A DNA stretch of 64,000 nucleotides, from NCBI RefSeq assembly GCF_009873495.1, contig NZ_CP046703.1, positions 2,542,001 to 2,606,000 of the forward strand. The letters are read 5' to 3'. Source of the DNA: Nostoc sp. ATCC 53789. GTDB taxonomy: Bacteria; Cyanobacteriota; Cyanobacteriia; Cyanobacteriales; Nostocaceae. The notes under the pieces are model-generated. The model saw nothing but the letters and a program-made list of their open reading frames with translations. It was not told where the DNA came from and did no database searches. The translations under genes were made by a program, and so were the position numbers. Positions 17,443-27,461 of the stretch are shown in pieces; within the stretch, counting starts at the first letter, position 1; every line of letters begins with the position of its first letter.

Positions 17443-19203
17443 GTGCTGTATTTAGCAGAAGTACAAAAACAGAAAGGTGGTTTACTCAGTGGCAGCGGCA
17501 AAACTGAATTGAAACTGCTAGCTTGTCAGCGAACTGACCAGAATTGGAGTACTGTGTCGGAAGAAGTGATTGCTGCTGAGGACGCAAGCAAATTAAATGA
17601 TGGCGCTTTGGTACTGGTTGAACTGAATCCAAATCGTCAAGTGCAGCGAATTCAAGAAGCAGGGCGGCCACTAGTCAATATTTTGCAGAATTTTTCCCGC
17701 CAATTGGAGAAATTTAAGCTCAAGGAAGATGAAATCGATCAGTGGAAACAGTCGTTAACGTTTCAGGCGCAAGAGTTGAATCGCCGTGAAATGGATATGG
17801 AAGTACGCTCAGAACAGTTGCAAAACATGGAAGAGGAGTTGCAACAACTAGAGCAGCAAAAACAAGAAGTTGACACATCTCGCCAGGAAATTGAACGGTT
17901 ACAAACAGAAGTTGAACGCAACCGCCTAGAATTGGAAGGCGCTTGGGAACATTTGCGGGGTGAGCAGCGCCGTCTAGAGGAACGTCAAGCAGATTTTAAA
18001 CAGGGGACGGTTTTGGATGAAGAGCAAAGTCGGGTAATGAGTGAGTTACTCGATCGCTTATCTAGTCGCGTAGCTCCCACAGAAACAGTCAGGGAACACC
18101 TGCATCTGGCTTTTGAATTCGTGGAAAAGCAGCAAGCGACTCTAAACCCGCACTGGCAAAAACTAGAAGAACAAAAAACAGCGATCGCACAACAGCAAGA
18201 AGAAGTGGAGCGGTTGTCACAAACATTTAGCGATCGCCAAAATGCATTGCAAGAAGCACAAAATACTCTAGTTCAGCAAACAGCCCAGTTGCAAATAAAT
18301 ACAGCTGACCTGACTAGCAAGCAAGAGTATGCCCGGATAATCAAAGAGCAGTTACGAAACGCTGAAGAGTTATATCAACAAATTCACTCTATAGCTGCAA
18401 CGTCTAGTGATGTAGTTCTCGGTCAGCAAGCGAATGTGGAAGCTTTGGATAAAATGCCTTTAGAAGAACTACAAAAGATAGTCCAAGACTTGCAGCATAA
18501 ACTGGAAATAGATGCTACCTTTGTTCACGATCAGGAACAAGAACTGGAATATAAACAAGAAGCTATAGAAGAACTGCAAAATAAATTAAGCCAAGCATCT
18601 GACCAGGATCACATCAATTTGGAACTGGAATTAACAGATGAAAAAGACCTCTATCAGATGCTAAACTCCAGTTTGGTGGGACAACGCCGCAATATGTTAC
18701 AGCATCAGAAGTTTCTCAAGCAACACCAAGCTGTATTACTACGGCGACAAGGACATACTGTTGTTGAGGAACATGATGGTAATAAAGTCAATTTAGAACC
18801 AGTTCTGTTACAAATTGAAACCCAGAGACAACAATATTCCCAGGAAATCCAAAAGCTAGAACGTGAAATCGATCAAATCCGTTCTGGTGTTGAGCTAAAT
18901 CAGGGAATGATTGACAATCAAACCCACGATTTGGATGAAAAGCGCCAAGAACTAAAAGCGATCGAAGAAAATTTGCTTTCCCTGCGAAGAACAACTGCTG
19001 AATGTTGTGGTCGAGTGAATCTTTATCAAGAAGCACTACAACCAATTCAGGATTCTCTTGATGGCTTACGGCAAAAGCTGCAAGGAATTGCAGAATCTTT
19101 GGATAAATTCCAGGAAACTGGCGATCATCAAGTCCAAGCGATCGCCCAGTTGCGCCACACTCTCCAAGGTTTAATGCCTCAGCCAGAATTATTAGCGTCT
19201 TAA
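17443..19203 (+). CDS. hmpF: HmpF, coiled-coil motility protein
   Basis: A 586-residue protein starting at GTG 17443 (M-L-Y-L-A-E). Residues 1-85 are a compact globular head with LLSGSGKTELKLLACQ. From about 90 to the end it is almost entirely heptad-type coiled coil, rich in Glu and Gln, with breaks near 205-225 and 330-350. In Nostoc punctiforme HmpF is encoded divergently beside hmpA, localises to cell poles and is needed for motility and pilus activity; the position and architecture here agree. No transmembrane helix or catalytic motif is seen, although GSGKTE superficially recalls a P-loop. A structural role at the pilus base is the established view; I infer orthology from synteny and architecture. 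Confidence 0.88.
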   Translation: MLYLAEVQKQKGGLLSGSGKTELKLLACQRTDQNWSTVSEEVIAAEDASKLNDGALVLVELNPNRQVQRIQEAGRPLVNILQNFSRQLEKFKLKEDEIDQWKQSLTFQAQELNRREMDMEVRSEQLQNMEEELQQLEQQKQEVDTSRQEIERLQTEVERNRLELEGAWEHLRGEQRRLEERQADFKQGTVLDEEQSRVMSELLDRLSSRVAPTETVREHLHLAFEFVEKQQATLNPHWQKLEEQKTAIAQQQEEVERLSQTFSDRQNALQEAQNTLVQQTAQLQINTADLTSKQEYARIIKEQLRNAEELYQQIHSIAATSSDVVLGQQANVEALDKMPLEELQKIVQDLQHKLEIDATFVHDQEQELEYKQEAIEELQNKLSQASDQDHINLELELTDEKDLYQMLNSSLVGQRRNMLQHQKFLKQHQAVLLRRQGHTVVEEHDGNKVNLEPVLLQIETQRQQYSQEIQKLEREIDQIRSGVELNQGMIDNQTHDLDEKRQELKAIEENLLSLRRTTAECCGRVNLYQEALQPIQDSLDGLRQKLQGIAESLDKFQETGDHQVQAIAQLRHTLQGLMPQPELLAS

Positions 19204-19205
19204 TA

Positions 19206-19333
19206 AGTTAGGAGTGATGAATTAAAGATTAGACATCTCCGAAAAAGTAGAGACGTAGCAATGCTACGTCTCTACAAGGTTTCTGGGTAATGCATATTTA
19301 ATTTCTGGAGATGTCTATTTTTAACTCCTAACT
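19206..19333. repeat. nested palindromic repeat element
   Basis: Three nested inverted repeats share one centre. The outer arms are AGTTAGGAGT (19206-19215) and ACTCCTAACT (19324-19333). The middle arms are TAGACATCTCC (19230-19240) and GGAGATGTCTA (19307-19317). Inside lies a 29-base hairpin at 19247-19275 beginning GTAGAGACGTAGCA. The element fills the gap between convergent hmpF and tilS and overlaps the last bases of tilS. GTAGAGAC-type hairpins recur elsewhere in the window (for example near 34210-34245). Confidence 0.75.
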
Positions 19334-20327
19334 ATTTTAAATAAATCCAGTCTCCTTCTACTTGAGCGATCGCACCACCAGGAAATGGATCGGTTTGCGA
19401 ACGGTTTGGCGCTGTAATTAAAGCCGTTAATTTCTCAATGTGTTCAAAACTCGCTGCATCAGTAAGTATTTGCTGCAACACCTGACGCATCACACGACGT
19501 TGCAGTGCCAATGATGCTTTCTGTAATACCCGACGATTTAACCGTAAGGGAAGAAGAGGAATAAGGGCATCTTCTTCATCCCCTATGCCCAAAGCCCTTT
19601 CCCGCAACTGCTGGGCAGCTTTTTCGAGATATTCTACTTCTGCTTGGAGAAGTTCTGCTGTTTGAGCTAAGGCTGATTCTACTTGGGGATTGAAATTTTC
19701 CCGTAAATATGGTAACAACTCTTGGCGAATGCGGTTGCGGGCATATTGCAAATTTTGATTAGTGGAATCTTCCCAAATTGGCAATTTAAACTCTTGACAA
19801 AATTGCTCTGTTTGTATTCGAGTGACTTCTAAAAGTGGGCGTACTAGCATAATGCCTGTAGTCAGAGGGCGTTGCCAAGTCAGGGCTTGTAAACCATCAG
19901 CACCAGTACCCCGAATTAAGTTGTAGAGGAGAGTTTCGGCGCGATCGCTGGCGGTGTGTCCTGTAACTATATACTGATAATTATTTGCTTGAGCGATCGC
20001 ACTTAAAGCTTGATAGCGCCAATCGCGTGCAGCAGCCTCACTATTTATAGGTTCGTTCGCCGTTTCTAAATAAAAAGATATACCCCAAGTTTCAGCTAGG
20101 TTTTCAACGTGATGAGCATTAGCTTGAGAGTCAGAACGCCAACGATGGTCGCAGTGAGCAATACCTAAATACCATCCCCATTTGGATTGTAAATCTAAAA
20201 GTAATTTTATTAAACACAAAGAATCTTGTCCGCCGGAGACAGCGATTAATAGTCGCTGGTTGCGCTCAAACAAGTGGCGCGATCGGATGGTGCGATGTAT
20301 TTTTGCGTGTAGAGGAGTCCATACCAT
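19332..20327 (-). CDS. tilS: tRNA(Ile)-lysidine synthase
   Basis: About 331 residues from the ATG at 20327 (MVWTPLHAKIH); a GTG nine codons upstream is the alternative start. The PP-loop ATP-pyrophosphatase motif SGGQDSLCLIKLLLDL lies near residues 30-45. It is followed by HCDHRWR and the family motif VTGHTASDRAETLLYNLIRG. TilS attaches lysine to C34 of tRNA-Ile(CAU), changing its reading from AUG to AUA; it is essential in most bacteria. The protein is of the short type common in cyanobacteria, with a reduced C-terminal domain. It is convergent with hmpF and lies downstream of the KGK gene on the same strand. Confidence 0.92.
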   Translation of the reverse strand: MVWTPLHAKIHRTIRSRHLFERNQRLLIAVSGGQDSLCLIKLLLDLQSKWGWYLGIAHCDHRWRSDSQANAHHVENLAETWGISFYLETANEPINSEAAARDWRYQALSAIAQANNYQYIVTGHTASDRAETLLYNLIRGTGADGLQALTWQRPLTTGIMLVRPLLEVTRIQTEQFCQEFKLPIWEDSTNQNLQYARNRIRQELLPYLRENFNPQVESALAQTAELLQAEVEYLEKAAQQLRERALGIGDEEDALIPLLPLRLNRRVLQKASLALQRRVMRQVLQQILTDAASFEHIEKLTALITAPNRSQTDPFPGGAIAQVEGDWIYLK

Positions 20328-20402
20328 TTTGGATTTTTTAGCGCCGACGGACACAGATAATTGTCTCTTATATCACGTGCATCGACAATTACGATTTGGG
20401 TA

Positions 20403-20756
20403 TTAATTTTCACCTTCCTTGAGTTGCTGACGAAGGTCATCGAGCGGAGAACTTTCTGGATTGATATCTAAGCGATTATTTTCTTGTTTTTCTTCAATTT
20501 CAGTTTCATCAGGGCAAAATTCTAGGCGGACTCTAATTTTACCTCTCCGCCATTGTTGACCAGGTATTAAAACATAACATTCAAATCCTTCGTCAAAGAC
20601 TCTTGAACCTGATGAGGTACAGTGCTTTTCCCAAATTTTTTTTACTTCCTTTAAAAGCTGAAAGACTATTTGAGTGCGGGGTAAATTTTCAAACGCTTCT
20701 TGGTGAAAATGCACAACATCTTTTTCAGGATTTAGAGGTTCCCATTCATCATTCAT
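20403..20756 (-). CDS. KGK-domain protein (first of pair)
   Basis: A 117-residue protein from the ATG at 20756 (MNDEWEPLNPEKDVV), preceded by CAGGAG; a start 15 codons upstream is in frame but has less support. It carries the cyanobacterial KGK pattern: W-R-R-G-K-I-R-V-R-L-E-F-C-P-D-E, then a spacer and SPLDDLRQQL. In this copy the K of KGK is replaced by R (RRGK). The family has no known function. No signal or membrane segment is seen. It lies 49 bases upstream of the tilS reading frame on the same strand, and a paralogue is at 21048-21356. Confidence 0.8.
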   Translation of the reverse strand: MNDEWEPLNPEKDVVHFHQEAFENLPRTQIVFQLLKEVKKIWEKHCTSSGSRVFDEGFECYVLIPGQQWRRGKIRVRLEFCPDETEIEEKQENNRLDINPESSPLDDLRQQLKEGEN

Positions 20757-21047
20757 AAATCTTGCTCCTGTAACTAAATCTATAGTTCCCAGGAGAGACA
20801 AATTAATTATAAATCCTCATAGTTTTGGGATTTGGCTTGCAGCTACAACTTCTTTAAGAGCTAGTTCTAGTTCGGGGAAATTCGTAGAGATAATTCGGTC
20901 ATTGCGCGTAAATTTTTGGACTTAGTATCGGTTTTCAAGCAATAGTTAGTTTTTTAACTGGAGTCTGAACCATATTGTTCATCTTCTAAAAAAGGACTTA
21001 TAACTATTTGTAATTGATAATTAAATTATCAATTACAACAAATAATT

Positions 21048-21356
21048 TTATTTTTCTACTTGTTTGAGCTTTTGAAAAATCTCATCAAGCGGGGACTCAG
21101 ATTCATCAGGACAAAATTCTAAAGCAAGTCTAACTTTTCCTTTTTTCCATCCCTGAGTACTAAATTGCAAAACTTCACAATTTAATCCTTGGGTATACAA
21201 ATTTACTTCGTCTGTTTCTTCCGCTCCAATATATTCCTTAATTGCGGTAATCAAATCACGGACTTTAAAAGTTTTAGCAATATTTAATTTATTAAAGGTG
21301 TCTGGTTCTATAGACACAACTTCATCGTGATTAAGTCTCTCAAATCCATCTTCCAT
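21048..21356 (-). CDS. KGK-domain protein (second of pair)
   Basis: A 102-residue paralogue of the gene at 20403-20756. It has the intact motif GWKKGKVRLALEFCPDE, followed directly by SESPLDEIFQKLKQ. The N-terminus (MEDGFERLNHDEVVSIEPDT) aligns with the chosen start of the other copy, which supports both start assignments. It is probably a small cytosolic protein of unknown function. The two genes are separated by about 290 bases without a gene, so they may be transcribed separately. Confidence 0.8.
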   Translation of the reverse strand: MEDGFERLNHDEVVSIEPDTFNKLNIAKTFKVRDLITAIKEYIGAEETDEVNLYTQGLNCEVLQFSTQGWKKGKVRLALEFCPDESESPLDEIFQKLKQVEK

Positions 21357-21492
21357 AAAAATGTCCTATCACTAAATCTATATTTTCCAGTGATATAACA
21401 GTTCATCCGAAATAATTCCCAAGAGATAATAGTAAATTTAAATCTCCTCCTTTCTCCCTCTCCGTTGCTGGAGAGGGTTAGGGGTGAGGTTA

Positions 21493-22554
21493 TTAAAAAA
21501 ACCAGCCGTAAGAATGCAAACCTTTACCCAAAAGATTCACACCGAGATAGCAAATCCAAACAACAACAAAGCCAGTGGCAGCTAAAATTGCGGGACGGCG
21601 GCCTTGCCAACCGCGAGTGATTCGGGCGTGGAGATAGGCGGCGAACACCAACCAGGTGATTAATGCCCAAGTTTCTTTAGGGTCCCAACTCCAGTAAGAA
21701 CCCCAAGCTTCATTAGCCCAAACGCCACCGGCAATAATGCCAATTGTCAATAAGGGAAATCCGAGTCCGATGATGCGATAGCTGATGTTGTCGAGGGTTT
21801 CGGCAAGGCTAAGGCGCTGAGGTGAAAGAGGTTCGGCTGATGCTACGGTTTGAGGTTCAGAAGTAGTTACTAAATTCAAAACGGCGGTATTAGCGTTACC
21901 GTTGCCGTTGCTACTACTTTCAAAACGAGCAAAGCCGTTATTTTCAGCAGAAGGGGCTGGTGGTTGAGAAATTAGTTCAGCTGCTTTGTGTAAGCGGTAG
22001 CCGTTACTGCGATAGCCACCAGTACCTACAGAACTACCTTGTAGTTGGATGTTTTGACCGCGAGTGACAATCAGAAAAGCGATCGCTAATAATGCACCCA
22101 CCATCAAAGCAGAATAACTCAACATCATGACGCTGACATGCATCATCAGCCAATTTGACTTCAAGGCAGGTACTAGGGGTTCTGACGCTTGCATCTGGGA
22201 TGGTAATGTCATTGTCGCAAAAGCAGCGATCAACATTGCCACCGGAGCTGTAACAACTCCTACTAAGCGGCTACGGCTACTACTTTCAGCAATTAGATGG
22301 ACAGTGGTAATTCCCCAAGTTAAGAAAAACAGGGATTCATAGAGATTACTTAGGGGAAAGTAACCAGCTTCTATCCATCTTGCCCCTAGTAGAGTCGCCA
22401 TACACAAATTAGCGATCGCCATCCCAGCTGTCCCCAAAGCGGCTAGATAAGGCAGATTCGGAAAAGCCGCTCCTCCCCAATACACCAGCATTGTTAGGAA
22501 TAATATGGCAAAGGAGGCATTGTCCAGCCAGTTCTGGAGTACAACCAGATTCAT
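21493..22554 (-). CDS. ccsA: cytochrome c biogenesis protein CcsA (Ycf5)
   Basis: A 353-residue polytopic membrane protein. The tryptophan-rich haem-handling signature [18 protein letters not shown] lies near residue 285, and a conserved His follows in the AYLHAR segment. Several hydrophobic helices flank it. A variable hydrophilic loop rich in Ser, Asn and Gly occupies about 170-245. System II cytochrome c maturation uses CcsA with CcsB (Ccs1) to deliver haem to the lumen or periplasm, for cytochromes f, c6 and c550. Some annotation pipelines call this same family CcsB; the Trp-rich signature fixes it as the haem-handling subunit. The partner gene is not in the window. Confidence 0.9.
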   Translation of the reverse strand: MNLVVLQNWLDNASFAILFLTMLVYWGGAAFPNLPYLAALGTAGMAIANLCMATLLGARWIEAGYFPLSNLYESLFFLTWGITTVHLIAESSSRSRLVGVVTAPVAMLIAAFATMTLPSQMQASEPLVPALKSNWLMMHVSVMMLSYSALMVGALLAIAFLIVTRGQNIQLQGSSVGTGGYRSNGYRLHKAAELISQPPAPSAENNGFARFESSSNGNGNANTAVLNLVTTSEPQTVASAEPLSPQRLSLAETLDNISYRIIGLGFPLLTIGIIAGGVWANEAWGSYWSWDPKETWALITWLVFAAYLHARITRGWQGRRPAILAATGFVVVWICYLGVNLLGKGLHSYGWFF

Positions 22555-22632
22555 AAAGTCTTCTCTCCGTGGATGATTTAAAATATCGATTCTGACTGTT
22601 CTGATCCTATATGTTTACAGGGTTATGGGATA

Positions 22633-22780
22633 GGAGAATTGGAAATTGGGAATTGGGAATTGGGAATTAGGAATTGGGAATTGGGAATTGGGGATTGGGG
22701 ACAAGGGGAAAGACTTGTTTCAAGTTCTCACCCCTTGCCCCCTTGTCCCCTTGTCCCCCTGCCCTCTGCCTCCTGCCCCC
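22633..22780. repeat. tandem GGGAATT-type repeats and C-rich tract
   Basis: About seven copies of GGGAATT/GGAATTG-like heptamers are followed by GGACAAGGGG, and then by the inverse C-rich sequence (CCCCTTGTCCCC repeated). The two halves can pair. The same sequence family occurs at 28803-28975 in the opposite orientation. Confidence 0.8.
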
Positions 22781-22787
22781 TGCTCTC

Positions 22788-24557
22788 TTATCTAGAAGAG
22801 TTGCTATTATTGCTTTCTGGACTAGGCAAGGGAGTCGTATTACTAACTTTTTTGAGTGCTATAAAAATGTCGTAGAGGTTACTACGACTGTCGCTGACAG
22901 CAGATGTCATCCCAATCGAGCGTGTTGCAGCTAGCAAAGTTTGTTGATTGGGAATTAGAGTTGGTAAAGGGAAATTGTTCACAGTTCGTTCCACATCCAG
23001 AAAAAATTGACCATTTGTTGGATTTGGTTCTGTAGGAACTGTTTGTTGGAATGGGATCGTGCTACCTAGTGTGTTGTTGGGCTTGGGAACAATTTTATCA
23101 GTGATGGGAGCGCCCACTACTAAAAAGGCGACATCTCCATCTAACCAACCGTGGGTGGCAGTTAAAGTACCATAAGGTGAAACCCAGTTGACAACAGGTT
23201 GCCCTGCAACTTTTGCAGGTTGCACTTGGAACTGGTATTGATTTCTCATCACATCATCCAATTGTTTTATGGATGCTTCGGCTGAATTGCGTAGGCTTTG
23301 CCCACCGTAGGCATTGCTGGCCTGTACCATGAACACCAAACCCGCACGAAAATCATTTGGTGAACCTTCTTTGGGAGTATTAGGAATCACTGATAAGGAA
23401 AACTCGCCTTTCATCCAACTGAGCAAATCCTTATCTAAATCTAGAGTGGTAAGAGATTTTATCCCACCTTTGAGTTGTTCTGGTGCGATCGGTGAGAGGG
23501 GATTTCCTTGAGATGTTAAAACGTAATCTCCCCATAACCTCTGTAAGTTTCCTCCCGAAAGCATCATTAAGGTTTCTGCTGGTACGCGACTTTGCATTTT
23601 CCCAGCTTTATTTTCCACTGCCAGCACACGTTGACTATTAGGATTTAACCAAGAAACACCCTTGAAGCGGATTCCTTCTGCCTCTAAAGTCATTGTCCCT
23701 GCTAAACCTTGGTTATTTTGCAGTTGAGCTAAAACTTGAGCGGGTAAAGGGCGGTTTGGAGAAGCTGCGGCTATTTTAGCTGCTGTTGGCACATTGACGT
23801 AAAACTGGCCAAAGCGTTGATAATTGGCAATTTTCGGAAAATTCTCAGCAAAGCCCCCTGTTGTCGCCAGGGATGTTTGATTTTTGTAGGCATCGATCGC
23901 TCGTTCTGTGGCTTTAGGACTATCAGTTATAACTAAAAAACGCCCATCTATTAATGCTGCTGATAAGTTTTCCCCTGTTTGCCCCTCACTTTGTTTGATG
24001 GCGATCCCTTGATAAATACGGTCAATCCATTTGCCTTGTTTAAGGGTTTTGGGTTGTGCCAAAATGTTTTTGGCGATTTCTGGATTTTTTACTGGTAATA
24101 CCATTACCATCGACTGCTGATCACTGCCAGCATCTTCATTCGTGGTAACTGGTTTGGGTACAGCTTTGCTTGCTGTTGCTGGGGCAAGAATTGCGATTGT
24201 AACGTCATTGCCTACCCAAGGGGCGATATCTTTCTGGAAGTCGTAACCATTATTAGTCAGAAAGCGATCGCGCAATTCTACTAAATTTCTGTCCAGTTCT
24301 GCTTGGGTTTCTTTTGTCCCAAACTCCCGCAATTTCTGCCATTGCTGGGGATCTGTTGTCAGAGAAACCGCAAACAGTGCATCACCAGGAATAATATTTG
24401 CACCTACGAGCAAATCACTGGAAGATATTTGTCTCTGGCTTAACAACCAGTATGCTACACTCCCTGCACCAATTAATAGCCCAGCAGCCGAGAGCGTCAG
24501 CACCAGAGAGGGTTTCTTATTTTTCTTCATTGGAACAGACACAAGAGGCGGTGCCAT
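22788..24557 (-). CDS. DUF3352-domain protein, membrane-anchored
   Basis: A 589-residue protein starting [15 protein letters not shown] (an internal ATG at 24530 is possible). A basic stretch and a single hydrophobic helix at about residues 17-39 form an N-terminal membrane anchor. The remainder is soluble and presumably outside the cytoplasm. The segment [22 protein letters not shown], ending in QW, and the motif [14 protein letters not shown] recall the cyanobacterial DUF3352 family. The function is unknown. A Ser- and Asn-rich tail ends the protein. It is upstream of ccsA on the same strand but separated by about 230 bases of repeats, so co-transcription is doubtful. Confidence 0.78.
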   Translation of the reverse strand: MAPPLVSVPMKKNKKPSLVLTLSAAGLLIGAGSVAYWLLSQRQISSSDLLVGANIIPGDALFAVSLTTDPQQWQKLREFGTKETQAELDRNLVELRDRFLTNNGYDFQKDIAPWVGNDVTIAILAPATASKAVPKPVTTNEDAGSDQQSMVMVLPVKNPEIAKNILAQPKTLKQGKWIDRIYQGIAIKQSEGQTGENLSAALIDGRFLVITDSPKATERAIDAYKNQTSLATTGGFAENFPKIANYQRFGQFYVNVPTAAKIAAASPNRPLPAQVLAQLQNNQGLAGTMTLEAEGIRFKGVSWLNPNSQRVLAVENKAGKMQSRVPAETLMMLSGGNLQRLWGDYVLTSQGNPLSPIAPEQLKGGIKSLTTLDLDKDLLSWMKGEFSLSVIPNTPKEGSPNDFRAGLVFMVQASNAYGGQSLRNSAEASIKQLDDVMRNQYQFQVQPAKVAGQPVVNWVSPYGTLTATHGWLDGDVAFLVVGAPITDKIVPKPNNTLGSTIPFQQTVPTEPNPTNGQFFLDVERTVNNFPLPTLIPNQQTLLAATRSIGMTSAVSDSRSNLYDIFIALKKVSNTTPLPSPESNNSNSSR

Positions 24558-24962
24558 CGAAACCTATACCTTATACTTGCAAACTTATTACTTGCTTGAT
24601 TAGTTAAGTACACCAACTGGTTTAACCATTCTTTAGGACAGCTAATTAGATTAAATTTTCCACCCTAAATGTTGATGATACTTCGGTAATCAATCTTCCC
24701 TAGTCTTTCAAAAGCCGTGTTTTTGATTCAGTTACCATTTTTAACACGGTTTGTTGAATTTCGTAGGACGTTTCGCTCAGATTAATGCCTCATTCGGAGA
24801 TTTTCGCAAGTAAATCTGTGATTCCAAGCAATTAGAGAATATAACTAACTGGACAAAGCTGCAAGTTAATTTAAGCTATTTGGCTTTGCTCGGTAGCGAT
24901 CGCCTATGATGGGCGGATACGCCATTGCACCACATAATGACTGCAATATTTTTTGCGACAAC
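24558..24962. other. intergenic, no gene seen
   Basis: About 400 bases with no recognisable gene or RNA. It should contain the promoter of the DUF3352 gene. Confidence 0.6.
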
Positions 24963-25526
24963 CTATAATTGCAACTCAAATCCAGGTAATATATCCTCTC
25001 CAGAAACAATCCCCGGTATTTGCACAACTTCTACAGCTTTTAAAAGTCGGTAAATTTCGACTTGACGATCTTGAGGATTAATCAGCCAACCCAAACGCAG
25101 ACCATTTTTGATATATTCCTGCATTTTCTCTTGAATCTGTGACAGCCGGTCTGTCTCCGATCGCAGTTCAATCACAAAGTCGGGTACAAGTGGCGGAAAT
25201 TTTTTTCGTTGTTCTGGTGTTAAAGCTTCCCAGCGCTCCAATTTTACCCAAGCAGCATCAGGAGAACGTTTTGCACCATTTGGAAGTATAAAGATAGTTG
25301 AAGAACTAAAAACTTTCCCTAATTTAGCTTGACGATTCCAATTATTTAAGTCTGTAATTAAATCTGCTTCTTGATTTCCACTTTCTCCTCCGACTGGTGG
25401 CATAATTATTAATTCTCCGGCTGCATTCATCTCTAGGCTTAAATCACGATTGGCAACACACAATTGATAAAATTGCTCATCGCTTAAATGAGCAATCGGT
25501 TCTAGATTTAGCACAACAGTATTCAT
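24963..25526 (-). CDS. Uma2-family protein (PD-(D/E)XK-like), copy 1
   Basis: About 187 residues from the ATG at 25526 (MNTVVLNLEPIAHLSDEQF), with GAGGAAAG upstream; the open frame extends further but into the neighbouring gene. Uma2 hallmarks are present: ELIIMPPVGG near 45, PDAAWVKLERW near 100, PDFVIELRSETD near 130 and a C-terminal LGWLINPQDRQVEIY. The family has a restriction-endonuclease-like fold (D...E-x-x) and is greatly expanded in cyanobacteria; its function is unproven. It lies 31 bases downstream of a second Uma2 gene on the same strand, so the two likely form an operon. Confidence 0.85.
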   Translation of the reverse strand: MNTVVLNLEPIAHLSDEQFYQLCVANRDLSLEMNAAGELIIMPPVGGESGNQEADLITDLNNWNRQAKLGKVFSSSTIFILPNGAKRSPDAAWVKLERWEALTPEQRKKFPPLVPDFVIELRSETDRLSQIQEKMQEYIKNGLRLGWLINPQDRQVEIYRLLKAVEVVQIPGIVSGEDILPGFELQL

Positions 25527-25557
25527 TAAATCTTTCCTCGTATCTTTGTTGCTAACA

Positions 25558-26133
25558 TCAGTAGGAAATTCTTGCTTGTTGGAAAATTTCTTGAGGTGTA
25601 ATTTGCAACCCTTCAAATAAGGAATCTTCTAAACTCTCAGTACCACGTTTGGTTTGAGGGAGAATATCAGGATAAAAAATAGTAATAGTTTTTGCTCTAG
25701 AATCAATAATCCAAACTCGTTGAACTTTAGCTTTTAGATAATCAGTGGCTTTTTCGGTCATTTCTCCGAAAGTTTGACCAGGGGAGATAATTTCAATGAC
25801 TAATTCGGGTGCAACAGGACAAGCCTCATCTTGCAACCAATCAGCAGAAAGACGGTTATAAGAAATATAAGTCAAATCTGCTACAGGAACCCAGTCTTGT
25901 TGATTTCGTTTTAGCTTAATTGCCCATTCAATTACAACCCGCCCTTTTCCTTGCGCCCATGCAGACAATAGTATAAATAATGCACCTGTTATAGAACTAT
26001 GAAAAAATTTTGGTGCCATTTCATCATTTTGGAATTTAGGAACAGCTTTTCCATCAATGAATTCGTAGGTGATATCTCCTTCGGGAAGTGCAAGAAATTC
26101 TTCGAGGGTGAGTTGGGTTTTAAGTTGAATCAT
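25558..26133 (-). CDS. Uma2-family protein (PD-(D/E)XK-like), copy 2
   Basis: A 191-residue protein beginning MIQLKTQLTLEEFLALPEG. It has the family's N-terminal substrate-like segment YEFIDGKAVPK and a VADLTYISYNRL strand. The putative metal-binding region is APELVIEIISPGQTFGEM, followed by YLKAKVQRVWIIDSRAKTI. This belongs to a different subfamily from the gene that follows it; sequence similarity between them is low outside the core. Uma2 proteins are annotated as putative endonucleases, but no activity can be asserted from sequence. Confidence 0.85.
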   Translation of the reverse strand: MIQLKTQLTLEEFLALPEGDITYEFIDGKAVPKFQNDEMAPKFFHSSITGALFILLSAWAQGKGRVVIEWAIKLKRNQQDWVPVADLTYISYNRLSADWLQDEACPVAPELVIEIISPGQTFGEMTEKATDYLKAKVQRVWIIDSRAKTITIFYPDILPQTKRGTESLEDSLFEGLQITPQEIFQQARISY

Positions 26134-26231
26134 GGTTGATCTTGGGGAATTTACTACCAGATGCGATCGCTACAATATTCAACCTTCCTTTGATAACCTC
26201 ATTGTATTGCTCAATCGCGATCGCAGGCTTT

Positions 26232-26855
26232 TTACCGATTTTGGGAATTCAATTGCATCGCTCCCAAATATTTAGTTAAATAAGGCGAAAAAACTTCATA
26301 AATTAAGGTTAGTGGCTGTCCATGATGCCAAAACAAGTAGTGGCGACCCCAAAAAGGCCCAGTTACGTCAAAACCAGACTCTAGCGCCGATGAGTCACCA
26401 TAATAAATCCCTCGAACATCCCGATATAACTCTGTGCGGAGACGAGCTAAACTTGCCCAAATTGGTAATGAACGATTTTGCAAATACTCATCTACATGAC
26501 TGGCTTCCCACCACGAGGTAGCATAAGCTAATCGTTGACCAGAAGCAGTCCGCAGCCACACTTGTCGCCGTAGTCGAGGCCCTGGAACAGCTTGGATTAA
26601 ATCAGGTGCAGCATCCAAATCCATGCCAATAAATGACATATCAATGACATCTACTTCTACAGGCTCGCCTGTAAGCAATTCTAGGTGACGTGTTGGAGAG
26701 CCGTCACCCAAAAGCATGAGCTGCCAAGCAGGTGCTAGCTGAGTGTGAGGTAAACTTTTTTGAATTACTTCCTCCCCTCCTTGCCAAATCGGAGTGAGGC
26801 GATGCCAAGCTGCTGGCTGTGTTAAGTTGTTTGTAGGCGTAAAAGTAATACTCAA
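26232..26855 (-). CDS. chorismate lyase (DUF98 family)
   Basis: A 207-residue protein of the cyanobacterial chorismate lyase type. Recognisable parts are WQLMLLGDGSPTRHLELLTG near residue 45, RLRRQVWLRTASGQRLAYA near 95, NRSLPIWASL near 130 and LFWHHGQPLTLIYEVFSP near 175. The family removes pyruvate from chorismate to give 4-hydroxybenzoate, the head-group precursor of plastoquinone-9 in cyanobacteria (shown for a Synechocystis homologue). The protein is cytosolic. It stands alone, with 98 bases to the Uma2 pair. Confidence 0.8.
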   Translation of the reverse strand: MSITFTPTNNLTQPAAWHRLTPIWQGGEEVIQKSLPHTQLAPAWQLMLLGDGSPTRHLELLTGEPVEVDVIDMSFIGMDLDAAPDLIQAVPGPRLRRQVWLRTASGQRLAYATSWWEASHVDEYLQNRSLPIWASLARLRTELYRDVRGIYYGDSSALESGFDVTGPFWGRHYLFWHHGQPLTLIYEVFSPYLTKYLGAMQLNSQNR

Positions 26856-26982
26856 TGCTTTTTACAAAACTTCACGTATCTCTATAAAAGCATAAAAAAC
26901 CAGAGCTATACCAAGATTTAAGGGTCAACAGTCTCAGGTCTATTGACCATTGACTATTGACCCTTGACTAATCAACAAAATA

Positions 26983-27065
26983 TGCGGATGGTGAGACTCG
27001 AACTCGCAAGGGCATAGCCCACACGCACCTCAAGCGTGCGCGTATACCAATTCCGCCACATCCGC
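26983..27065 (-). tRNA. tRNA-Leu (GAG)
   Basis: The minus strand starts GCGGATGTGGCGGAATTGG and folds into a cloverleaf with a 7-bp acceptor stem (GCGGATG/CATCCGC). The anticodon stem is CACGC/GCGTG with loop TTGAGGT, giving anticodon GAG. A long variable arm (GGGCTATGCCC) marks a class II leucine tRNA, and the T-arm contains GTTCGAGTC. CCA is not encoded. Confidence 0.95.
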
Positions 27066-27461
27066 ACGGCTTGTCTAAAGATAGACTATAGCATAAGAAA
27101 ATAATTATAGTAAGGTGATATCTAAAGTTATATTTCTCAAAAATATAAATTTCTTCAAGGCGGTATCAGACTGACAGAAATTTGGCATCTGCACAAGTGA
27201 TATTAAAAAGGGTAGAGCGACTGTGGGAGAAACGGTGCGATGGCGTATCGCAAAAACCCAGTTTGGTAAGCTAGCCAAGACTTACAGCAGCAATGTTGTT
27301 AGTGTAGTAAAACCCGTAGAGGCAGCAAGCCTGCAATATGCGAGTTTGCTTAGAGTTAGGGTGGCGAATCTCCTGTGATAATTTGAAATAATGCGGAAGC
27401 CTCGTTTCAAGTTGGATCAGAGAAAATGTGAATCTACTGGTAATGATATCGAAACTAAAAA
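27066..27461. other. intergenic, upstream of accC
   Basis: About 400 bases with no gene recognised; it should hold the accC promoter. No short tandem repeat or clear hairpin is seen. Confidence 0.55.

Noticed and set aside
17455..17510. GSGKTE in HmpF considered as a P-loop ATPase motif
   Set aside because: Only a partial Walker A (no G-x-x-x-x-G-K-S/T spacing), no Walker B and the remainder is coiled coil.
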